A stretch of 15,338 bases of DNA from DATGKK01 sp035294725 (GCA_035294725.1 DATGKK010000067.1:1-15338), one strand, 5' to 3'. Shown: positions 1 to 7,025, counted from the stretch's first letter. Numbers and translations: made by a program. The notes: a model not told the origin generated them from the sequence alone.

Positions 1-219
1 GCGGCTGTGCCGACACGGGACGGCGCGAGCTGAGACCGTTCACGACGGCGATGGGGGGGCGCACCCGCCCGAGGTGGGTGGTTGCCGGTGTGCCCGCGGG
101 GACCTACGGCGGGACGTGGAGCGACGAGGCCCTCCTTCCCGCAGCGAGCGGGTCGAAAGCCGCAGCTTGCCTGCTCGGCCTCGGCCGTGCTGCAGCAGCG
201 CGTCGGGTGACGGTCCCGC
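1..219. other. Left-edge non-coding or unassigned stretch
   Basis: I see no convincing gene here. Several frames are open, as expected at this GC content, but their translations are rich in Arg, Pro and Ala and show no motif. One plus frame is open from the left edge to the TAG at 221-223 and could in principle be the tail of a gene outside the window, but it looks like shadow coding. The stretch lies just downstream of the minus-strand Rrf2 gene and should hold its transcript end. I could not pick out a clear terminator hairpin with a U-tract. Confidence 0.4.
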
Positions 220-1176
220 CTAGGAAGAGCGGGCGAGACTGCGCCGCCGAGAGCCGGCAGGACGCTCGAGCTCCTTTGCCGCCGCGCGCAGCGTGGCGCG
301 CAACGTTGCTCGGCTGAGACGCTCGGTAAGCGCTAGGTCAGCCTCGGCGACGGGGGCAGGGGGGCGAAACCTCCCCTCGATCCGTAGCTCGGTCCGTTCC
401 TCGTCGAGCGAATGAAGACCAAGGGTTCCCTCGAAGCGTGACGACGGACCGCGGGTCCCGCCGGCCTCCCATGCGAGGCGGACGCCGGCACCGTCCTTCC
501 CGGGTTCGATCAGCCCGAGGGTGACGGCCGGTGTTGTCGAGGGAGACCACGGCAAGCTCGTGGGATCGATTCCCCGGCGGAGCCCCTCGGCTTCGCGGTA
601 ACCCGACTTGACGCACGCGGTGAGCCAGGGCTCGGCGGCGACGAGGCGTCGTCGGACCGAATCGGGGGAGAGCTCAACCTGCACCCAGTCCTCGACGGCG
701 ATCGTGGTCGCACCATGGCGGTGGGAGTCCGCCGGCGGAGGGTACTCCGATCGCTCGAGCGCCTCGTCCCGTTCGACGATGGTCGCGAGGCTCGTGGTGG
801 CGAGCGTCTCGCGCAGCGCGCTGGTGGCGGCTCCCCAGGTCTCGTGCAGGGGGCAGACCTGCTCCCAGCGACACGGGCCGTCTCCGAGGGCGCAGCGCTC
901 GGAGCGCAGCGGCCCCTCGGCGGCCTCGATCACCTCGAGCAGGCTCACGTCGTGTGGAGGCCGGGCGAGGCGGTAGCCGCCGGACTGGCCGGCCCGCGAG
1001 GTGGCAAGCCCGGCGCGAACGAGGTCGGCGAGGATCTGCGACGCGAACGTCTGTGGCACGGCCATCTCGGCCACCACCTCGCGGATCTTCCGGTACTCGC
1101 CGCCCTCGTATGCCCGTGCCAGGCACAAGGCGGAGCGCACCACGTAGTCGCCGCGCTTCGACAGCGTCATGTTCAC
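220..1176 (-). CDS. Rrf2-family Fe-S transcriptional regulator with C-terminal SRPBCC-like domain
   Basis: Residues 3-135 are a typical Rrf2 winged helix: the opening MTLSKRGDYVVRSALCLA, a helix-turn-helix around 28-58, and a wing with GQSGGYRLAR (63-72). They are followed by three cysteines, C95-x6-C102-x5-C108, in the place where IscR and NsrR bind a 2Fe-2S or 4Fe-4S cluster. The protein is 318 aa, about twice the usual Rrf2 length. After a short linker, residues 158-308 look like an SRPBCC/polyketide-cyclase-type fold (VQVELSPDSVRRRL near 166, then alternating strands and a long C-terminal helix). It is transcribed divergently from the Fe-S membrane protein and oxidoreductase genes and probably represses them in response to Fe-S status, NO or redox. 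The Rrf2 family usually starts at the ATG at 1170. GTG 1176 is given because a plausible promoter would start the mRNA there, making it leaderless. The regulator class is firm; the second domain and the signal are inference. Confidence 0.88.
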   Translation of the reverse strand: MNMTLSKRGDYVVRSALCLARAYEGGEYRKIREVVAEMAVPQTFASQILADLVRAGLATSRAGQSGGYRLARPPHDVSLLEVIEAAEGPLRSERCALGDGPCRWEQVCPLHETWGAATSALRETLATTSLATIVERDEALERSEYPPPADSHRHGATTIAVEDWVQVELSPDSVRRRLVAAEPWLTACVKSGYREAEGLRRGIDPTSLPWSPSTTPAVTLGLIEPGKDGAGVRLAWEAGGTRGPSSRFEGTLGLHSLDEERTELRIEGRFRPPAPVAEADLALTERLSRATLRATLRAAAKELERPAGSRRRSLARSS

Positions 1177-1183
1177 GGCTCTA

Positions 1184-1214
1184 AGTGTAGCTCCTAACTT
1201 GACGTAGAGTTCAA
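1184..1214 (-). promoter_or_regulatory. Candidate promoter of the Rrf2 gene
   Basis: On the minus strand TTGAAC (1214-1209) and TACACT (1189-1184) are separated by 19 bp, each matching the sigma-70-type consensus at four of six bases. Transcription would begin near 1177, at or next to the GTG at 1176, so the mRNA would be leaderless. The nearest AGGAG (1195-1191) lies too far from either start codon to be a good ribosome site, which fits this reading. Confidence 0.4.
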
Positions 1215-1227
1215 TCTCGGTTATAAG
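1199..1227 (+). promoter_or_regulatory. Strong promoter of the Fe-S membrane protein operon
   Basis: TTGACG (1199-1204) and TATAAG (1222-1227) are separated by exactly 17 bp, each five of six against the consensus. The predicted start is near 1234, leaving a short leader with GAGGAGGAG (1257-1265) just before the ATG at 1268. Overlapping candidate operator elements are GTTCA (1209-1213) with TGAAC (1228-1232), flanking the -10 box, and the palindrome CAACGTTG (1232-1239) at the start point. A regulator bound here would block RNA polymerase. Confidence 0.7.
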
Positions 1228-1252
1228 TGAACAACGTTGAGTACAGCTCTAC
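1204..1252. promoter_or_regulatory. Nested inverted repeats, candidate Rrf2 operator
   Basis: Several inverted repeats are nested around the plus-strand -10 box: GTAGAG (1204-1209) with CTCTAC (1247-1252), GTTCA (1209-1213) with TGAAC (1228-1232), and CAACGTTG (1232-1239). The divergent -35 boxes are the arms TTGA (1199-1202) and TCAA (1211-1214). The 1177-1267 gap is clearly richer in A and T than the neighbouring genes, as usual for an operator region. Which repeat the Rrf2 protein binds cannot be told from one copy. Confidence 0.4.
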
Positions 1253-1267
1253 AGGTGAGGAGGAGCG

Positions 1268-2983
1268 ATGACCCAGCTGGTCCACTCGGAGGAGCGCCGC
1301 CTGGAGGCGAGCGCACCTTTGGATCCGGTCGCGGTGGCCATCCGGTTGCGGCCCCCTGTTCGCTCTGGCCTAGCTGAGCGCTTCGAGCCGAGCGACCCCC
1401 CGAAGGGTTGGGATCTCGCCGCGCACCCGAGGGTCGCCCGGCTGCTTCGGAGCCGCAAGTTCCAGTTCGCGCTCATCCTGCCGAACCAGATCATCTTCTG
1501 GCTCGTGATCTTCCTCGGGTTGCTCGGCACGGTGGTCCCGGGACTCAATTTCGGCACCGCGATCACCTGGTACATCTGGTTCTGTCTCGTCTTCGTGCTG
1601 ATGGTCGTCGTCGGGCGGGCGTGGTGCGTGATGTGCCCCTTTGGCGGCTTTGCCGAGTGGGTCCAGCGGCGCACCTTCTGGAAGCGGGCGCAGCACCGCC
1701 TCGGGCTCGGCCGCAAGCTCCCCGAGCCCGTGGCCCGCTACGGCTTCCTGCTCTCGGTCGGCACCTTCCTCCTTCTCACCTGGATCGAGGAGTACTTCAA
1801 CATCGCTGGGCCAGGGAACCCGTGGGCAACGAGCTTCATGGTGCTCGGGATCGTCACCAGTGCCCTCGCCTTCTTCCTGGTCTTCGAGCGGCGCACGTTC
1901 TGCCGTTACCTCTGCCCGCTCACGGCTCTCATCGGCACGGTGGGGGCCATGGGCTCGGTGGCCGGGTTTCGCACCCGCGACCGTCAGATCTGCCTGGGGT
2001 GCAAGACCAAGGACTGCATGCGCGGCGGGGTCAACGGCTACGGCTGCCCGTGGTACACCTGGCCGGGAAGCGCCGACTCGAACCTCGCCTGCGGCCTTTG
2101 CAGCGAGTGCTACAAGGGTTGCCCCGAGGACAACATCGGCTTGTACCTGCAAAGGCCGCTCACCTCTGTGGTCGCGCCGACGAGGCGCCGGGCCGACGTG
2201 GCCTGGGCGGTGGCGGTGCTGTGGGGCCTCGTCATCTTTCAGCAGGTCAACGCCACCAAGGCCTACGCCGCTGCGGACGGCTGGCTGAACCGGTTCACGC
2301 ACCTTGCTTACCCGAACCCGATCGACTACGTCGGGATCATCGCCCTCGTCGCACTCGGCATGGCCGGCATCGCGAAGCTCGTGGAGCGGACGCTCGCCCG
2401 ACCTGACCTCGACCCGGCGCCAGCAGCGAGGAGGGCGCCACAACTGTCGCCCGCCGCCCGGTCCCTTGCCTTCTCCGGACTTTCGCCTACCCCGGATCTC
2501 ATGACGAGCCCCGTGGCCGTAGGGGCCGGTGGCGCGAGCGCCGGCGTCGAGATGACCGGGCAGTCCGCCACGGGGAAGAGCTTCATCTCCCGTACCAGCC
2601 GGTTCCGGATGTACTTCCTGCCGCTCATGTACGGGCTGATCCCCGTGGTCGGTGCCGACTACTTCGCCCGGCAGCTTCCGAAGTTCTTCAAGCACGCGTC
2701 GCGCATCGTGCCTGCAGTCGGGCACCTGTTCGGCGCGGGCTCGACGCACTCGGCGCTCTACAACACGCGCATCCTGCCCGACCCGGGAATCGTCGCGGTC
2801 CAGGTGGCGGTGATCGCTCTCGGGACGGCGGCTTCGGCCTGGGCGAGCTGGAAGATCGCCGGTCGTGAGCTGGTGGGGATCTCCCGTCATGCCGTCGCGG
2901 CCCGCGCGGTGGCCGTTGCGCTCCCCGTCGCCTGCGGCCTTACCGCCGCGCTCCTGTACGTGATCATGCACGCCGCGTCGTAG
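1268..2983 (+). CDS. Polytopic membrane 4Fe-4S protein, NosR/NapH-like
   Basis: A 571-aa integral membrane protein with about nine or ten hydrophobic segments, the clearest near residues 71-91, 97-116, 157-173, 189-206, 311-327, 352-370, 447-465, 507-525 and 547-567. The NosR/NapH/RdxA-type signature is present: C120-x2-C123-Pro and C212-x3-C216-Pro at the ends of membrane helices, then a cytoplasmic loop with C242-x2-C245-x4-C250 and C260-Pro, and a ferredoxin-type C275-x2-C278-x2-C281-x3-C285-Pro. This can hold two 4Fe-4S clusters. Family members carry electrons across or to the membrane for periplasmic reductases such as NosZ or Nap. No such reductase lies in the window, so the acceptor is unknown. 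Residues 378-440 are an Ala/Pro/Gly-rich linker to a C-terminal membrane part that I do not recognise. The start has a strong ribosome site. The gene is the first of a two-gene operon, 13 nt before the next. Confidence 0.85.
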   Translation: MTQLVHSEERRLEASAPLDPVAVAIRLRPPVRSGLAERFEPSDPPKGWDLAAHPRVARLLRSRKFQFALILPNQIIFWLVIFLGLLGTVVPGLNFGTAITWYIWFCLVFVLMVVVGRAWCVMCPFGGFAEWVQRRTFWKRAQHRLGLGRKLPEPVARYGFLLSVGTFLLLTWIEEYFNIAGPGNPWATSFMVLGIVTSALAFFLVFERRTFCRYLCPLTALIGTVGAMGSVAGFRTRDRQICLGCKTKDCMRGGVNGYGCPWYTWPGSADSNLACGLCSECYKGCPEDNIGLYLQRPLTSVVAPTRRRADVAWAVAVLWGLVIFQQVNATKAYAAADGWLNRFTHLAYPNPIDYVGIIALVALGMAGIAKLVERTLARPDLDPAPAARRAPQLSPAARSLAFSGLSPTPDLMTSPVAVGAGGASAGVEMTGQSATGKSFISRTSRFRMYFLPLMYGLIPVVGADYFARQLPKFFKHASRIVPAVGHLFGAGSTHSALYNTRILPDPGIVAVQVAVIALGTAASAWASWKIAGRELVGISRHAVAARAVAVALPVACGLTAALLYVIMHAAS

Positions 2984-2996
2984 AAAGGTCCACGAC

Positions 2997-5204
2997 ATGT
3001 CACTCTCACTCACACCTGCCCTCGCATCTCGGGTCGGCGAGGTGCCCCACGTCACAGTGCTGGCCGACCGCTGCGCGGGTTGCCAGGAGTGCGTCGTCCG
3101 CTGCCCAACCGGCGCCCTCACCATGGACCTTGGGAGCTGGACCGCCCTTGCCGATGACCTCCGTTGTGTGGGGTGTCGTCAGTGCGTGCGGACCTGTCCG
3201 TTCTCCGCCATCTACGTCGACGGCCCGTTCGTCGTCCCGCCACGGGTGGAGCTGGCGCATCACCAGGTCGCGGACCTCGTGGGCAACCTCGAAGAGACTC
3301 GCCAGGGGATCCCCACCTGGAGCGCGGTGCTCGCCGAGACCGAGCGCTGCTTGGCCTGCCCAGATCCGACCTGCGTGCGGGGCTGCCCGGTGCACAACGA
3401 CATCCCGGGCTTCATCGCAGCTGTCCGGGCCGGAGACCTCGACCAGGCCCACCTGGTGCTACGCCGCACGAGCTTCCTCCCTGACGTCTGCAGCCGCGTC
3501 TGCGACCAGGCGCTGCAGTGCGAAGGGGCCTGCACCTGGTCACTCGCAGGGGGCACGCCGGTCGCGATCGGGGCGATCGAGCGCTTCGTCACCGACAACG
3601 CCCCGGTCCCTCCCCTCGAGCCGGAGTCGGAGCGCGGGCGGGACCTCTCGGTCGCCGTGGTGGGGTCGGGCCCGGCCGGGATCGGGGCTGCGTTTGAGCT
3701 CGTCAGGGCGGGAGCTGAGGTGACCGTCTTCGAAAAGGACGAGCACCCCGGCGGCCTCCTCCGCTGGGGCATCCCGAGCTTCACCTTGCCCCGCCACGTC
3801 GCGGAGCGCCCCTGGCGCCAGCTCATCGCGGCCGGGGTTCGCTTCGTCGGCGAGAGCACGATCACCCCTGAGCGGGTCGAGGAGCTCCGGCAGTCCTACG
3901 ACGCGGTGATCCTCGCCCACGGGGCGGGCAAGGCGGTCCGGCTGCCCGTTCAGGGCGGCGACCTCGAAGGGGTGGTCGACGCCACGACGTTTCTGAACGA
4001 GGCCCGCGGCGCCCTTGACCAGTCGCGCCCCTGCTCTCTATTCCCCCGCGACGTCAACGACCGGGAAGGCGAGCCCGTGACGGTCCTCGTCCTCGGCGCC
4101 GGCAACACGGCCATGGACGTCGCCCGCGTGGCGCGGCGGCTCGGCGCCCGGGCGATCTGCATCGACTGGATGGACCGTCGCTTCGCCCCTGTCCGTCCCG
4201 ACGAGCTTGACGAGGCGGGCGAGGAGGGGGTCGACATCCGCTTCTGCACGACGCTGGCCCGCCTGGAAGGAAGGACCGGCCGGGTCGACTTGGCGGTGCT
4301 GGCCGAGACCCGTCAGGCGAGAGCGTCCAAGCTGCCCACTGTGACGGGCAAGGTGCTGGCCGAGGAGCGAGTCGACCTCGTCGTGATGGCGATGGGGTAC
4401 CGCATCGACCCGTCGTTCACCGGCCTCGCCCCTGACCAGCCGATCACCTACCGGCTCCCCGAGCTGGTGGACCGGCAGTTCCAGGCGAGCGGCCTGCTTG
4501 CTGCCGGGAGACCCTGCTTCGCCCGAGGGCGCCCGATCGGAGAGCTGTCACTCGGCCGCGAGATCGGCCGGCTGAGCGCAGCGCTTGGTACCGCCGATCG
4601 GATCTTCGTGGCAGGCGATGCCCTCGTCGGACCGTCGACGGTCGTCGAGGCGATGGCCCAAGGTCGCCGAGCAGCAGAGGCTGTCCTCGACAGGCAACCC
4701 CGTGCCCACCCGACCGGCCATGCCCGCGAGAGCGCGGCGGTCCTCGTGGCCTTCGAGAGCCGGGGGGGCCACACCGAGGCGCTCGCGCGCGGTCTCGCCC
4801 GTGCCCTCACGGGTGCGGGGGCGACGGTGTCCATCCGCCGGCTCTGCGACATCGGGCTGCCAGAGATCGCCGCAGCGGACCTGGTGGTGCTCGGCACCTG
4901 GGTGGAGGGCTTCGTCGTCGCCGGTGTCGGACCCGCCCGGGCCGCGTCCCGTGCGATCGAGAGCTGGCCCGAGCTTGGGGCGACCAAGCTCGCGACCTTC
5001 TGCTCCTACGGGGTAGCGCCGGGCCCGACGCTGGCCAAGCTGCGGAGCATGCTCGAAGCCAAGGGTGGCCGGGTCGTCGCCGAGCACGCCTTCGGCCCCC
5101 GTGACCGCAGAGGACCCGCGTGGGCCGCCTTTGCCACCGAGCTGCTCACCCAGCTCGGAATCGGGGCGGAGGGCGACGATCTGGCGGAGACCGCGATCAG
5201 ATAG
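2997..5204 (+). CDS. Ferredoxin / GltD-like FAD-NAD(P)H oxidoreductase / flavodoxin fusion
   Basis: A 735-aa soluble protein with three parts. Residues 20-75 are a 2[4Fe-4S] ferredoxin: C26-x2-C29-x2-C32-x3-C36-Pro and C57-x2-C60-x2-C63-x3-C67-Pro. Residues 105-565 match the glutamate synthase small-subunit (GltD) and AegA family: an N-terminal Fe-S region with C118, C121, C126, C130 and further cysteines at 165-179, an FAD-binding GSGPAG (223-228), an NADPH-binding GAGNTAMD (367-374), and a C-terminal FAD motif around FVAGDALVGPSTVVEAM (537-553). Residues 580-722 look like a flavodoxin domain (SRGGHTEALARGLARAL, then VLGTW near 631). No glutamate synthase large subunit is nearby, so this is not GltD proper. 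It probably passes electrons from NAD(P)H through FAD, Fe-S and FMN to the membrane protein encoded upstream. AAAGG at 2984-2988 serves the ATG. The C-terminal flavodoxin fusion is unusual to my knowledge. Confidence 0.87.
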   Translation: MSLSLTPALASRVGEVPHVTVLADRCAGCQECVVRCPTGALTMDLGSWTALADDLRCVGCRQCVRTCPFSAIYVDGPFVVPPRVELAHHQVADLVGNLEETRQGIPTWSAVLAETERCLACPDPTCVRGCPVHNDIPGFIAAVRAGDLDQAHLVLRRTSFLPDVCSRVCDQALQCEGACTWSLAGGTPVAIGAIERFVTDNAPVPPLEPESERGRDLSVAVVGSGPAGIGAAFELVRAGAEVTVFEKDEHPGGLLRWGIPSFTLPRHVAERPWRQLIAAGVRFVGESTITPERVEELRQSYDAVILAHGAGKAVRLPVQGGDLEGVVDATTFLNEARGALDQSRPCSLFPRDVNDREGEPVTVLVLGAGNTAMDVARVARRLGARAICIDWMDRRFAPVRPDELDEAGEEGVDIRFCTTLARLEGRTGRVDLAVLAETRQARASKLPTVTGKVLAEERVDLVVMAMGYRIDPSFTGLAPDQPITYRLPELVDRQFQASGLLAAGRPCFARGRPIGELSLGREIGRLSAALGTADRIFVAGDALVGPSTVVEAMAQGRRAAEAVLDRQPRAHPTGHARESAAVLVAFESRGGHTEALARGLARALTGAGATVSIRRLCDIGLPEIAAADLVVLGTWVEGFVVAGVGPARAASRAIESWPELGATKLATFCSYGVAPGPTLAKLRSMLEAKGGRVVAEHAFGPRDRRGPAWAAFATELLTQLGIGAEGDDLAETAIR

Positions 5205-5227
5205 AGCGCGACCGCAGTTGACGCGCT

Positions 5228-5292
5228 GGCGCCCGGGCGCCTCGGTGTCTCCGCCGGCGGAGCCGATCAGGGGACGGACGCCGTGAGGCGTC
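5228..5292 (+). terminator. Three consecutive hairpins, probable transcription end of the redox operon
   Basis: Starting 24 nt after the stop codon at 5204 there are two perfect 14-nt palindromes, GGCGCCCGGGCGCC (5228-5241) and CTCCGCCGGCGGAG (5249-5262). A third stem, GACGCC (5277-5282) with GGCGTC (5287-5292), closes a GTGA tetraloop. There is no U-tract, which is common for terminators in high-GC actinobacteria. A role in mRNA stability is an alternative. Confidence 0.5.
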
Positions 5293-5424
5293 GTGATCGC
5301 CACGGCGGGCCGGCGCTGGCGAGAGGAAGTGTGCGGGTGGGCCGTTGCCCGTTGCCTCCACCGGTCACGACACCGCCTGGTCCCGGTGGCGGATGCTTGC
5401 CCTGGGGTCGTGAACGCTGACTGG

Positions 5425-5448
5425 TGTTCGCGAGGTGGGAGGCGAACA
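5425..5448. repeat. 7-bp inverted repeat upstream of the glycohydrolase gene
   Basis: TGTTCGC (5425-5431) and GCGAACA (5442-5448) are perfect arms around a 10-nt purine-rich centre, about 80 bp before the GTG at 5527. The arm spacing of about 17 bp between centres would suit a dimeric DNA-binding protein. It is not the actinobacterial LexA box, which has the half sites in the opposite order. No regulator is identified. Confidence 0.3.
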
Positions 5449-5526
5449 GCTCGCGCGTGTGCAACTGTCGAGGCTGAGCTGCCGCCCTTTCGTGCGCAGG
5501 ACGGCGACGAGCGCGGGAGAGGGCGA

Positions 5527-6972
5527 GTGACCGGGACGATGAGTTGGGATCTCGCCCGCTGTGCGGGCGTCCTACTTGGCCTCGCCGCCGGAGATGCCCT
5601 CGGGGCCGGCTACGAGTTCCGGACCCCGCCAAGCGCTGCGGCGGCGATGATCGGAGGCGGTCTCGGCAGGTGGGAACCGGGCGAGTGGACCGACGACACC
5701 CAGATGGCCGTTTGCATCGCCGAGGAGGCGGCCACCGGGGCTCTCGAGCCGGTGGAGGTGGCGGCGCGCTTCCTCGCCTGGTACCGGTCGGGACCCGCCG
5801 ACGTCGGGATCCAGACGAGGGCCGTCCTGTCGGCGGCGCACGACAGCGCGGAGGTGGCCGTGCGGGCGGCTCGGTACTTCGAGGCGCACCCGCACGGCGC
5901 GGCAGGCAACGGCTCGCTCATGCGGACGGCACCGGTCGCGCTGGCTCATCTCGGGCACGACGAAGCGTTGGCGGAGGCCGCGCAGGCGATCTCGGCGCTC
6001 ACGCACGCCGACCCGCTCGCAGGCGAGGCCTGCGTGCTCTGGTGTATCGCCATCGACCGCGCCGTGCGTCATGGCAACCTCGACGGCATCTGGGAGGGGC
6101 TCGATTGCCTCGCTCCCAACCGCCGAGCGTTCTGGGCTGACCGGCTGGCCGAGGCACAGCAGGGCCCGCCCAGTCGCTTCAGCCCGAACGGCTACGTCGT
6201 ACCAGCCCTGCAGGCGGCGATCGCGGCGGTGTGGCACACGCCGGTGCCCAAGGAGATGCCCTGTCGTCACCTCCAGCACGCGTTGCAGGCTGCCGTGCAC
6301 ATCGGGGACGACACCGACACGGTTGCGGCGATTGCGGGCGGCCTCCTCGGCGCGCGCTGGGGAGCGAGCGCCCTCCCGGCCGACTGGCAGCTCGCCCTGC
6401 ACGGCAAGCCGGGGTGCTACGGGCATGCGGATTACCTGGCGAGTGACCTCGTCCGCCTTGCGGTGCTCGCTGCGCGAGGGGGGCAGCCCGACTCATCCGG
6501 TTGGCCGGTCGCCGAGAGCCTGGCCGGCTTTTACGACTCCCACTGGCCGTCCCGGCCGTTGCTCCAGCCCCTCGAGCAGGACGAAGGCATCCTGCTCGCC
6601 AACTATGCCGGGGCGCTCGGAGCGAGAGCGGACCTCGTGGTGTCGCTCTGCCGAACCGGCTCGGGGCTGTCTGGCGCGGACGGCCACCTCGCCGTATGGC
6701 TGCTCGACCTGGACGACCCGGCGGCCAATCCCAACCTCGAGTTCGTCCTCTCCGACCTCGCCGTGTCGATCTCCCGATGGCGGGACCAGGGAAAGACGGT
6801 GCTCGTGCACTGTGTCCAAGCCGAGTGCCGCACCCCCACGGTCGCTGCCGCGTACCTGGCGGAGCGCTGCGGGATGTCGGGAGAGAGTGCGTTGGCCACC
6901 CTGCGTGGCCAGCTGCCGCGCACGAGCCGGGACGCCGCCTTTGCGAGCGCGCTCGCTCGCCGATGGCCATAG
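5527..6972 (+). CDS. ADP-ribosylglycohydrolase fused to a Cys-x5-Arg phosphatase-like domain
   Basis: A 481-aa protein. Residues 8-320 are an ADP-ribosylglycohydrolase (DraG/ARH) domain: GLAAGDALGAGYEF (18-31), the metal-binding WTDDTQM (54-60), GNGSLMRTAP (127-136) and GDDTDTVAAIAGGLLGA (260-276), whose acidic residues and threonine bind the two magnesium ions. This family removes ADP-ribose from proteins, nucleic acids or small molecules. Residues 345-480 resemble a dual-specificity phosphatase: a strand VLVHC, then C429-x5-R435-T436 in HCVQAECRT, with possible general-acid aspartates near 394-397. The loop lacks the usual glycine of C-x2-G-x2-R, so activity is uncertain. GTG 5527 was chosen because GGGAGAGGG (5515-5523) precedes it and the DraG domain starts soon after; ATG 5539 is the alternative. 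The next gene follows within about 50 nt. Both domain calls are clear; the substrate is unknown. Confidence 0.87.
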   Translation: MTGTMSWDLARCAGVLLGLAAGDALGAGYEFRTPPSAAAAMIGGGLGRWEPGEWTDDTQMAVCIAEEAATGALEPVEVAARFLAWYRSGPADVGIQTRAVLSAAHDSAEVAVRAARYFEAHPHGAAGNGSLMRTAPVALAHLGHDEALAEAAQAISALTHADPLAGEACVLWCIAIDRAVRHGNLDGIWEGLDCLAPNRRAFWADRLAEAQQGPPSRFSPNGYVVPALQAAIAAVWHTPVPKEMPCRHLQHALQAAVHIGDDTDTVAAIAGGLLGARWGASALPADWQLALHGKPGCYGHADYLASDLVRLAVLAARGGQPDSSGWPVAESLAGFYDSHWPSRPLLQPLEQDEGILLANYAGALGARADLVVSLCRTGSGLSGADGHLAVWLLDLDDPAANPNLEFVLSDLAVSISRWRDQGKTVLVHCVQAECRTPTVAAAYLAERCGMSGESALATLRGQLPRTSRDAAFASALARRWP

Positions 6973-7025
6973 CCGTGGGCGACGACCAGCGGGCGGAGCA
7001 GGCGAGCCGAAGGGACGCTCCCGCC

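Larger units (their letters stand above)
5205..5526. other. 322-bp spacer rich in GC hairpins
   Basis: No gene is visible. The frame of the downstream gene is open back to 5293, but that extension has no conserved look, and the GTG at 5527 has its own ribosome site. The spacer holds two perfect 14-nt palindromes, a hairpin with a GTGA loop, a 7-bp stem at 5358-5364 with 5383-5389, and a 7-bp inverted repeat TGTTCGC (5425-5431) / GCGAACA (5442-5448). It should contain the end of the redox operon and the promoter of the next gene, but I found no convincing -35/-10 pair. Confidence 0.5.

Noticed and set aside
495..520. GGTTCGATC flanked by GC-rich arms, resembling a tRNA T loop
   Set aside because: There is no acceptor, D or anticodon arm at the right distance on either strand, and the stretch lies inside the Rrf2 coding region.
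1370..3124. Long 584-codon open frame on the minus strand opposite the membrane protein gene
   Set aside because: It is antisense to a gene with clear motifs, its translation is charged and low in complexity with no domain, and high GC makes such open frames common.
2997..5204. Naming the fusion protein GltD (glutamate synthase small subunit)
   Set aside because: No large subunit is nearby, and the added ferredoxin and flavodoxin domains together with the membrane Fe-S partner point to another electron acceptor.
5293..5526. N-terminal extension of the glycohydrolase gene to GTG 5293
   Set aside because: The added 78 residues are not conserved-looking, and the GTG at 5527 has a good ribosome site right before the DraG domain.
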